Assembly: GCF_001424945.1 (NCBI RefSeq)
Contig: NZ_LMCW01000025.1
Coordinates: 7,784-47,248 of the forward strand
From: Rhizobium sp. Root1203
GTDB taxonomy: Bacteria > Pseudomonadota > Alphaproteobacteria > Rhizobiales > Rhizobiaceae
Direction: 5' to 3'
Length of the DNA: 39,465 bases
The notes under the pieces are model-generated. The model did no database searches. It was given only the letters and a program-made list of their open reading frames with translations, and was not told where the DNA came from. The position numbers and the translations under genes were made by a program. Positions 16,877 through 23,582 of the stretch are shown piece after piece. Every line of letters starts with the position of its first letter. Positions within the stretch are counted from its first letter, which is position 1.

Positions 16877-18217
16877 ATGAGCGTTAAGGTTTTGTTAACT
16901 AAAAACGCCTTGCTCAACCTTCAGAATCGGGGCTTAGTGATAATGGCGAAACTAAACCGGTTTCGCGAAAAATACCGCCACTGGCAGAAATTGGGTTTGG
17001 AAATGGCGAAGACCGCCGAAAAAGCAGCGCCTGTCTTTGAAGGCTTGACCGCTTTGATGGAGCGCCACGCCGACGCGTTGTCGACCCAGCTTCAGGCACA
17101 TCATATCAAGGTTTTCCCGCCGACTGCTGAGAAAGGTATCAGAACATTTGGCCCTTCCGAAGCTGCAAAGCTGCTCGGAGTTGGGGAGTCATATCTAAGG
17201 CAGATCGTGACCGAGATGCCAGATCTCAATGTCAGCATGAGCCCGGGTGGCCGGAGGATACTTTCGATCGAAGATATCCACGTCATCCGCAAGCACATGG
17301 ATCAGGTTGGACGGGGTAATCGCCGATATCTGCCGCACAGGCGGGAAGGCGAGCAGCTTCAAGTCATCTCTGTCATGAATTTCAAAGGTGGCTCTGGTAA
17401 GACCACCACCGCTGCCCATTTGGCACAGTATCTCGCGATGAGGGGTTATCGCGTTCTTGCGATCGATCTCGATCCGCAAGCCAGCCTTTCAGCTCTTTTT
17501 GGCAGCCAGCCCGAGACCGACGTCGGACCGAATGAAACGCTTTACGGCGCCATACGCTACGATGATGAACAAGTGCCGATCGAACAAGTTGTGCGGGGAA
17601 CCTATATTCCTGATCTCCATCTGATCCCTGGCAATCTCGAACTCATGGAATTTGAACACGATACACCTCGCGCGCTGATGAAGCGCAAGGAAGGTGATAC
17701 ACTGTTCTATGGTCGCATCAGCCAGGTTATCGAGGATGTTGCAGATAATTACGACGTTGTAGTGATCGACTGCCCTCCCCAGCTCGGGTATCTGACGCTT
17801 TCCGCACTCACGGCTGCGACATCGATCCTCGTTACAGTCCATCCGCAAATGCTGGATGTCATGTCTATGAACCAGTTCCTGGCGATGACGTCTAATCTTC
17901 TCCGCGAAATCGAGAACGCTGGGGCGAAATTCAATTTCAACTGGATGCGCTACCTAATTACGCGCTTCGAGCCCAGCGATGGACCGCAAAATCAAATGGT
18001 CGGCTATCTTCGATCGATATTTGGCGAAAACGTTCTCAATTTCCCAATGCTGAAGACCACTGCTGTTTCGGATGCCGGCCTCACGAACCAAACCCTGTTC
18101 GAGGTAGAGCGTAGCCAGTTTACGCGCGCCACATATGACCGCGCTTTGGAGGCGATGAACGCCGTTAACGACGAGATCGAGAGCCTGATCAAGAAAGCAT
18201 GGGATAGACCCACATGA
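16877..18217 (+). CDS. repA: RepA, plasmid partitioning ParA ATPase
   Basis: Up to 446 residues. The N-terminal winged HTH region (SEAAKLLGVGESYLRQIVTE) and the SPGGRRILSIEDI block are followed by the deviant Walker A NFKGGSGKTTTAAHLA near residues 169-183, then LAIDLDPQASLSAL and VVIDCPPQLGYLTL. RepA hydrolyses ATP to segregate plasmid copies and, with RepB, represses the repABC promoter. Known RepA proteins are about 400 residues and begin shortly before the SQLQAHHIKVFPP-type block; the in-frame ATGs at 16943 and 17003 (404 residues) may therefore be the true start, since none of the starts has a strong ribosome site. Its stop overlaps the repB start (ATGA). Confidence 0.93.
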   Translation: MSVKVLLTKNALLNLQNRGLVIMAKLNRFREKYRHWQKLGLEMAKTAEKAAPVFEGLTALMERHADALSTQLQAHHIKVFPPTAEKGIRTFGPSEAAKLLGVGESYLRQIVTEMPDLNVSMSPGGRRILSIEDIHVIRKHMDQVGRGNRRYLPHRREGEQLQVISVMNFKGGSGKTTTAAHLAQYLAMRGYRVLAIDLDPQASLSALFGSQPETDVGPNETLYGAIRYDDEQVPIEQVVRGTYIPDLHLIPGNLELMEFEHDTPRALMKRKEGDTLFYGRISQVIEDVADNYDVVVIDCPPQLGYLTLSALTAATSILVTVHPQMLDVMSMNQFLAMTSNLLREIENAGAKFNFNWMRYLITRFEPSDGPQNQMVGYLRSIFGENVLNFPMLKTTAVSDAGLTNQTLFEVERSQFTRATYDRALEAMNAVNDEIESLIKKAWDRPT

Positions 18218-19230
18218 GCCGGAAGCACATTCTCGGCGTCTCGATGGACGCTCCTGAAACATCAGCCGTCGACACTCGTTCGGCTAAAAACCGTACCATG
18301 CCCCTTCTTGGCGTATCAAGAAAGGAACGTGATCCGGCCACGAAGCTCACCGCCAATATCGGCAATGCCCTCCGGGAGCAGAATGACCGTCTCGGACGTG
18401 CCGAAGAAATTGAACGTAGATTGGCCGAAGGCCAGGCGGTCGTCGATCTCGAGGCTTCCGATGTCGAGCCGTCGTTCGTCCAGGATCGCATGCAAGGCGA
18501 CCTAGACGGCCTACTTGCTTCGATCCGCGAGCAGGGTCAGCAGGTTCCGGTTCTGGTGCGGCCCCATCCTGAAAAAGCTGGCCGATATCAGATTGCATTT
18601 GGGCATCGTCGTTGGCGTGCCGTGATGGAACTTGGCCTCCCACTCAAGGCGGTGGTCAGAGATCTGACGGACGAGCAACTTGTTGTTGCGCAGGGCCAGG
18701 AAAACAATGAACGAGAGGACCTGACATTCATCGAGAAGGCGCGCTTCGCCTTCCTTTTGAACAAGCAGTTTCCGCGCGAAACAGTGATTGCCGCGATGTC
18801 GATCGACAAAAGTAATCTTTCGAAGATGCTGCTGTTGGTGGGCGCCCTGCCCCCGGATCTCATTGACGCAATCGGGGCGGCTCCAGGCGTCGGGCGACCG
18901 AACTGGCAACAGTTGGCGGAGCTGCTGGAAAAGGCGTCGTCGTCGGACGCCACGCGATACGCGGCCTCCGAGCAAGTGCAATCGTTGCCTTCTGCTGAGC
19001 GGTTCAAAGCCGTGATTACAAGTCTCAAGCCAATTCGGACCAGCCGTAAGCTTCCGGAAGTTATGATGGCTCCTGCTGGCGACCGGCTTGCACAGGTCAC
19101 GCAGAGCAAAGCCAAGCTTGAAATCACCATCGACAAGAAAGCCACACCCGATTTTGCGGTCTTCGTGATGGAACAATTGCCCGCTCTCTACCAAGAATAT
19201 AGAGACCGCAATCAACAGAACGGAGAGTAA
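18214..19230 (+). CDS. repB: RepB, plasmid partitioning ParB-family protein
   Basis: 338 residues. It contains the ParB N-terminal fold (QQVPVLVRPHPEKAGRYQIA followed by FGHRRWRAVMELG and VAQGQENNERED) near residues 108-170 and a KorB-like HTH (SIDKSNLSKMLLLVGALP) near 190-215. The N-terminal helix MSRKHILGV is the RepA-interaction segment of the family. RepB binds parS sites and works with RepA in segregation and autoregulation. The start overlaps repA by 4 bp. A likely binding site lies just after repC. Confidence 0.94.
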   Translation: MSRKHILGVSMDAPETSAVDTRSAKNRTMPLLGVSRKERDPATKLTANIGNALREQNDRLGRAEEIERRLAEGQAVVDLEASDVEPSFVQDRMQGDLDGLLASIREQGQQVPVLVRPHPEKAGRYQIAFGHRRWRAVMELGLPLKAVVRDLTDEQLVVAQGQENNEREDLTFIEKARFAFLLNKQFPRETVIAAMSIDKSNLSKMLLLVGALPPDLIDAIGAAPGVGRPNWQQLAELLEKASSSDATRYAASEQVQSLPSAERFKAVITSLKPIRTSRKLPEVMMAPAGDRLAQVTQSKAKLEITIDKKATPDFAVFVMEQLPALYQEYRDRNQQNGE

Positions 19231-19240
19231 GCCGGGAAAA

Positions 19241-19293
19241 GAAAAAGGCCCCAACAACGTTGCCGCCGTGGAACCCATTTCTGTAGTCCTGAG
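19241..19293 (-). ncRNA. Countertranscribed RNA (inc-alpha type) in the repB-repC gap
   Basis: The 154-bp repB-repC gap carries a minus-strand promoter-like pair followed by about 50 bp ending in GGCAACGTTGTTGGGGCC and a run of T (forward 19242-19246 is A-rich), a terminator-like hairpin. repABC plasmids encode a ~55-60 nt antisense RNA in this gap that prevents repC translation and sets copy number and incompatibility. Ends are estimated from promoter and terminator positions. Confidence 0.75.
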
Positions 19294-19299
19294 AAACAC

Positions 19300-19328
19300 A
19301 GAATCGCATTTCCACGAATCCTCGTCAA
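19300..19328 (-). promoter_or_regulatory. Predicted promoter of the antisense RNA
   Basis: On the minus strand TTGACG (19328-19323), a 17-bp spacer, and GATTCT (19305-19300) with an extended -10 TGC. Spacing is ideal and it points into the predicted countertranscribed RNA. Confidence 0.65.
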
Positions 19329-19384
19329 GAGTCTTTGGCACCGTTTTGGTGAGCGGATTTCTTTTGCCATCTTAAAGGTGAAAG

Positions 19385-20602
19385 ATGATGCAAACTGGAA
19401 GTGTGACGACGCCCTTTGGGCCTCGGCCGGTTACAATTGCCCTTGTTCGACGGCAAGACGCTTTGGCGGGCATTAAGCAAGGCAAGACTGCTGACAAGTG
19501 GAAAGTATTTCGAGATACGGCTGCTGCTAAGGAGCACCTTGGAATCCACTCCAACAGCCTGGCCGTCTTGGATGCCTTGCTGAGCTTCCACCCAGATAGC
19601 GAGCTGCGCCACGACGCAAGTCTGATCGTCTTTCCGTCCAACGTACAGCTTGCCTTGCGGGCTCACGGGATGGCTGGCGCAACGCTGCGACGACACCTTG
19701 CGTTGCTCGTCGATTCCGGCCTGATTGTTCGCAGAGACAGCGCAAACGGGAAACGCTTCGCACGGAAGGATCGTGCGGGTGAGATTGAGCGCGCGTTCGG
19801 TTTCGACCTCTCGCCTCTGCTCGCCCGTTCCGAAGAACTGGCCATAATGGCGCAACAAGTTATGGCCAATCGGGCTGCAATTAGGACGGCGAGAGAAAAC
19901 CTCACTATCTGCCGTCGTGACGTTCGAAAAATGATCACAGCAGCGATAGAAGAAGGTGTTCCTGGTGACTGGCCTGGTATTGAGGACCTGTACGTCGCGC
20001 TCGTCGCTAAGATCCCACGCGTCCCTACCCTGCCAGCAGTCACAGACATTCTCGACGAGATGCGCCTCCTGCAGGAAGAGGTACTCAACAGATTGGTTAT
20101 TCAGGAAGATTCGGAAATTTCTAGCAGCAATGCTGCCCAAAGTGAGCAGCACATACAGAATTCAAAACCCGAATCCCTTAATGAATTTGAACCTCGCTCT
20201 GAAGAGCAGCAGGGGGCGAAGTCGGAGGGAGACCGCGGAAGACAGAACGAGCCGATAAAAGCATTCTCGCTAAATCTAGTGTTGAAGGCTTGCCCATCAA
20301 TCGTCGATTATGCGCGAGCAGGTGAGATTGGCGGCTGGCGGGATCTGATGTCGGCCGCGGTTGTCGTGCGTTCCGTCTTGGGTGTCAGCCCTTCGGCTTA
20401 TCAGGACGCCTGCGAGGTCATGGGCGCCGAGAACGCTGCGGCTGCCATTGCGTGTATCCTTGAGAGAGCCAATCATATCAATTCAGCTGGAGCCTATCTG
20501 CGAGATTTGACCCGACGGGCACAGCGGGGCGAATTTTCACTTGGTCCTATGCTTATGGCGCTGCTGAAAGCAAATAGTCATGGCGAGTTGCGTGCGGGAT
20601 AG
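19385..20602 (+). CDS. repC: RepC, replication initiator
   Basis: 405 residues, the normal RepC length. The N-terminal half is the RP-C family winged-helix DNA-binding region (LIVFPSNVQLALRAHGMAGA, then TLRRHLALLVDSGLIVRRDS and GKRFARKD), the C-terminal half the variable region ending in INSAGAYLRDLTRRAQRGEF. RepC binds the origin, which in these plasmids lies inside repC, and is rate-limiting for replication. AAAGGTGAAAG precedes the ATG at 19385; a second ATG follows at once. Expression is expected to be controlled by the antisense RNA in the gap before it. Confidence 0.95.
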   Translation: MMQTGSVTTPFGPRPVTIALVRRQDALAGIKQGKTADKWKVFRDTAAAKEHLGIHSNSLAVLDALLSFHPDSELRHDASLIVFPSNVQLALRAHGMAGATLRRHLALLVDSGLIVRRDSANGKRFARKDRAGEIERAFGFDLSPLLARSEELAIMAQQVMANRAAIRTARENLTICRRDVRKMITAAIEEGVPGDWPGIEDLYVALVAKIPRVPTLPAVTDILDEMRLLQEEVLNRLVIQEDSEISSSNAAQSEQHIQNSKPESLNEFEPRSEEQQGAKSEGDRGRQNEPIKAFSLNLVLKACPSIVDYARAGEIGGWRDLMSAAVVVRSVLGVSPSAYQDACEVMGAENAAAAIACILERANHINSAGAYLRDLTRRAQRGEFSLGPMLMALLKANSHGELRAG

Positions 20603-20952
20603 ACGCCAGAGGTATAATCGCGTGTTCTGATAAGAGATATGGTCGCGCTTTATGTGGTCAGCTGACCACCGCTCTAACACATTGAATGTCCTATCTTTTT
20701 TCTGATCGGTTTTTGGTTGCGATTCGGAGGATCTTCGCACGAGCTGATCACAGCATTCGGTTAGAATGGCCCCCAGCTGAGTTGTATGGCAATATACGCC
20801 GGCTTACGCGTGCGGTCCGCTCTAATTTGACCTGGTTAGCGCTGTTAACTGCGCGGCGTGATTACATTTGAAACTTTGAGGCATGGCTTTAGGTGAGTTG
20901 GTTGTCGCGCTCGAATTTGCCTGATGATCCGTCTTGCTAAAGGAGTCTAGCC
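20603..20952. other. Intergenic after repC
   Basis: No convincing gene. It contains the parS-like palindrome (20654-20669), an imperfect GTTAGCGCTGTTAAC element near 20835-20850, and at its end a sound AAAGGAG ribosome site that belongs to the decayed hydroxylase gene that follows. Confidence 0.5.
20654..20669. promoter_or_regulatory. parS: parS-like partition site
   Basis: GTGGTCAGCTGACCAC is a perfect 16-bp palindrome 52 bp after repC. RepB-binding parS sites of repABC plasmids are 16-bp palindromes of the form GTTNNNNGCNNNNAAC; this one matches the central GC and outer GT/AC and differs at the third position of each arm. Only one copy was noticed. Confidence 0.65.
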
Positions 20953-21290
20953 ATGCACTTCACAATCAATGGCCTTGAGGTTGACACATCTGCAGACATA
21001 CGAACGTCGCTCCCGACCTCCTCCGCAACACGCTCGGCTTCACCGGCACAAAAAAGGGATGCGATCAGGGAGCCCGTGGCGCTTGCACGGTTTTGGTCGA
21101 TAGAAGAGCGCATAAACTCCTGTGTCGCGCTCGCAGTGGGCTGAGCATCACCACCGTCGAAGGCCTTGCCGTAGACGGCAATTTGCACCCGCTTCAGAAG
21201 GCGTTTATTGAACATGATGGCTTCCAGTGCGGCTATTGCACGCCAGGGCAACTCTGTTCCGCCACCGGGATGGCATCGGAGATCGAGCGG
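20953..21290 (+). pseudogene. 2Fe-2S subunit of a xanthine-dehydrogenase-family enzyme (PaoA/YagT-like), broken
   Basis: The normal start MHFTINGLEVDT keeps a good ribosome site (AAAGGAG). After about 17 codons the frame is lost. The neighbouring frame continues the family sequence LLRNTLGFTGTKKGCDQGAR then GACTVLVDRR; family members have CDQGACGACT, so one Fe-S ligand has become Arg. After another shift the next block is ITTVEGLAVDGNLHPLQKAF then IEHDGFQCGYCTPGQLCSA, the second Fe-S motif. The gene stops making sense after SEIER near 21286. These subunits carry electrons from the molybdenum site in aldehyde or purine hydroxylases. It has several frameshifts and is certainly inactive. Confidence 0.85.
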
Positions 21291-21295
21291 AACGT

Positions 21296-21925
21296 GCTGA
21301 AAGGTTCGGCTGGAACCGCCGCAACCAGAAGCCAGGTCAGCTACGCGATGGTGAATGGCTGATCGGCATGGGCTGCGCCACTGCGACCTAGCCCTATCAT
21401 CGCTTTCCAGACGGCGCAGCGCGGATCACGCTCGCGGTCGATGGCTATGTGACGGTCGCGACAGCCGTACACGAGATGGGGATGGGAACCGCAACAGCGC
21501 AGGTTCAGGATATCGCTGCTCGCCTCGGCTTGCCCGTCGAGAATGTTACATTCGAATACGGTGACAGCAGCCTCCCGCGCGGCGTCATCGCCGGAGGGTC
21601 TACGCAGACTGCCTCGATAGGAGGAGCTGTCATAGCGGCGACAGAGGTCTTCATTGAAGAAGCTTCTCAAGCTGGCTGGCAATGATTCACCCCTTGGTGG
21701 ACTGTCGTTCGAAGACGTCGGGTTGAGAGATGGCGGAATTGGTCATCGGCAAGACCACCAACGGTTCGAAACCTATCAGTCCATTTTGCGCAGGCAGGGC
21801 GAGAGGAATGCCAAGGCGAAGCACCGCCGCACGCCGAGATGGAGGCCCTCTCGATGCATTCCTATGGCGCTCAATTTTGCGAGGTGAGGGTCAGCGAAAT
21901 AACCGGAGAAACACCGGTGTACTCG
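21296..21925 (+). pseudogene. Molybdopterin-binding subunit of the same enzyme (PaoC/YagR-like), internal fragment
   Basis: Beginning abruptly with ERFGWNRRNQKPGQLRDGEW and LIGMGCATAT, then an in-frame TAG (21389-21391), then PYHRFPDGAARITLAVDGYV, TVATAVHEMGMGTATAQVQD and SSLPRGVIAGGSTQTASIGG. A frameshift near 21660 leads into LKLAGNDSPLGGLSFEDVGL, and another returns the first frame for MEALSMHSYGAQFCEVRVSE. This is a mid-protein part of the molybdenum cofactor subunit. The N-terminal half of the subunit and the whole FAD subunit gene are gone, so an internal deletion joined the first and last genes of the operon. Confidence 0.85.
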
Positions 21926-22173
21926 TAGATGTTGCTGCCTGCCGATCGGATAATCGCACCGCGGACGGTATGTAGCATTCAATCACCGTGGTGAATGACC
22001 ACGATGCCAATTGAACGTCGGATGCTTTCACCGTTGATGAGGAGAAGCCAAACGTGGTGAAGGCCGTCTCCATTGTGATGCTGGCCGCGGGTTGTCCACT
22101 CGAATGCGGTAGGGAAAACTCAACTGATACTGCAAACATAGGCGATCGCTTACACGGCCAGCTTTTGGCCCGC
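21926..22173. other. Intergenic between hydroxylase remnant and gasdermin-like gene
   Basis: Short open frames on the plus strand (around 22054-22150, TVDEEKPNVVKAVSIVMLAA) look protein-like but match nothing I recognise. No regulatory element was seen. Confidence 0.35.
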
Positions 22174-22938
22174 TTAGCCCGGCAGCGACCCCCTTTCGGG
22201 AAGAACGTCCAAAATCTTTCCGGGAAGCGGGAGGCGGGCGTCTGGAACCGCTATAGTACCTTTGCTTATGATCCGGAAAGATTTGAAAGCGATCGCGAAG
22301 GGTCTCGGTGCAGCGATCGTCAACGAGGTTGAGCCTGCTCCGGCCCTAATATCTGAAACCGCGTTGTTCGTCGCCTGCAACTGACGTCGAATTTCATCGC
22401 TCAGCCGAACCGCAAGATTAGATTTTCCTGACATCCGAATCTCTAATGTGCTCACCATTAGGAACTGGAAGGCAAAGTCGATGAAGAGCTTGGATGACGG
22501 GACATCCAGAGCTAGACGTCGGCTAATCGCAAGGCGTTCATCATAGTGAGGCAGCGTGATCCCCGCAGCAGAAAATCCTCCGAAGGCGCAACGAAACGTT
22601 ATGTCTCTGGATGTCGCTACCAATTCCTCAGCATGACGAAACGGAACGTCGATCAGATGAAGCGCATGTCTGACGATGAGCGCCATGTTTGCCGGCGTTT
22701 TCTTTCCACCCTCGTCGGAGAGTCTTTCCTCATCTTCCTTCGGGAGATCGGCAGCCCGATCTGCCGACGAGCCGAGGACATTGGATAACCCGTCGCCGAG
22801 GGTTCGCGCCGCTGCGACGCCGCGAGCCCCGTGGTCGCGCGAAAGGATAATAGGCTCGGGAACCCGCGCGAATCGCCGAGGGAGAAATGCCGGTTGAAAG
22901 CCGGTTGCGTTCAGCGTTGTTACCATGGGATCAAGCAT
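22174..22938 (-). CDS. Probable bacterial gasdermin (pore-forming cell-death effector)
   Basis: 254 residues, the size of bacterial gasdermins. The short N-terminal helix and strand TLNATGFQPAFLPR (8-21) match the family's opening G-F/Y-x-x-x-x-L-P-R block. The middle has RDITFRCAFG (111-120) and a helix-strand stretch LFIDFAFQFLMVSTLEIRMS (151-170). Near the end SLTIAAPRPFAIAFKSFRII (205-224) fits the family pattern of a strand, a short turn with Pro, F-x-F and a final strand, followed by a tail of about 25 residues, the expected autoinhibitory, protease-removed peptide. Gasdermins form large membrane pores after cleavage by a neighbouring protease, killing the infected cell. It is divergent from an operon with a caspase-like CHAT protease. 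Known members often have an N-terminal palmitoylated Cys; none is seen here. Assignment rests on pattern and neighbourhood, not a search. Confidence 0.6.
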   Translation of the reverse strand: MLDPMVTTLNATGFQPAFLPRRFARVPEPIILSRDHGARGVAAARTLGDGLSNVLGSSADRAADLPKEDEERLSDEGGKKTPANMALIVRHALHLIDVPFRHAEELVATSRDITFRCAFGGFSAAGITLPHYDERLAISRRLALDVPSSKLFIDFAFQFLMVSTLEIRMSGKSNLAVRLSDEIRRQLQATNNAVSDIRAGAGSTSLTIAAPRPFAIAFKSFRIISKGTIAVPDARLPLPGKILDVLPERGSLPG

Positions 22939-23103
22939 GATTTTCGGGACCCGTGAGAGGTTTTGAGGCGCAATGGCTGCAAGGCCACGTCAACCTTGCA
23001 ATACCAGATTGTGTTCGAATCGCTTATCGTTTAGTTTAACTCAACAAGTCAGAGACTATAGATTGCCACACTATTTCAAGAAATTAGTTTGTGCGAGGGT
23101 GCC
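22939..23103. promoter_or_regulatory. Divergent promoter region of the gasdermin/CHAT island
   Basis: A 165-bp AT-rich gap between the two divergent transcription units. It must hold both promoters; no textbook -35/-10 pair stands out and no clear operator palindrome was found. Confidence 0.4.
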
Positions 23104-23574
23104 ATGCAACTACCCGAGAAAATTGATAGCCTGTCCGACGAAGAAGCTCTTCAAGCTCTCAACTTAGCCGTCAGTGGTGTGGCCGCCCATGAGCCCGAAC
23201 TTGCGAAGTTGAAGTTTTTGTCGGACGCTTGGGTCAAACTGACTGCTGAGCTCGGCAACACCGCGATCGCTCGCAGAGACGACGAGATTGGCGGCCGTCC
23301 AGAACAGGCGCAGGCAGCACGGCTCGCCTTGAAAGAATGGGCACAGATCGACGAACTCGCGCCGCGAGTCGAGGCAGCCCTCGCGCATGATCGGAAGCTC
23401 CTCATTGAACCAGTCACGGCAGCCCTTGTCCTCGCCGCGATCGTCGTTGTGTTGCAGACCCAGGTAAGCTTGTCGGTCGAAAAGAAAAACGGAGAAACAT
23501 CGGTCAAGTTCGACCTCTCGAAAAAGGCGACTGCGGACGGCATAGTCAAGAAATTCTTCGGCTTTTTCAGCTAG
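23104..23574 (+). CDS. Small membrane-anchored protein of the CHAT operon
   Basis: 156 residues. A helical N-terminal part (SLSDEEALQALNLAVSGVAA ... QAARLALKEWAQIDELAPRV) is followed by one membrane helix near residues 102-120 (VTAALVLAAIVVVLQT) and a small charged tail (SLSVEKKNGETSVKFDLSKK). Small proteins with a helix and one membrane segment accompany CHAT or other proteases in bacterial conflict systems (the effector-associated component class), and this may be the adaptor or sensor that holds the protease at the membrane. Similarity to a named family is not established. GAGGG precedes the ATG at 23104; the next gene begins eight bases after its stop, so they form one operon. Confidence 0.6.
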   Translation: MQLPEKIDSLSDEEALQALNLAVSGVAAHEPELAKLKFLSDAWVKLTAELGNTAIARRDDEIGGRPEQAQAARLALKEWAQIDELAPRVEAALAHDRKLLIEPVTAALVLAAIVVVLQTQVSLSVEKKNGETSVKFDLSKKATADGIVKKFFGFFS

Positions 23575-23582
23575 GCGTTCCA

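Noticed and set aside
20833..20850. GTTAGCGCTGTTAAC as a second parS
   Set aside because: 15 bp and not a true palindrome; it does not keep the 16-bp spacing.
22546..22897. Plus-strand frames opposite the gasdermin-like gene
   Set aside because: Arg/Ser-rich without domain; the minus frame gives a coherent beta-rich protein of expected length.
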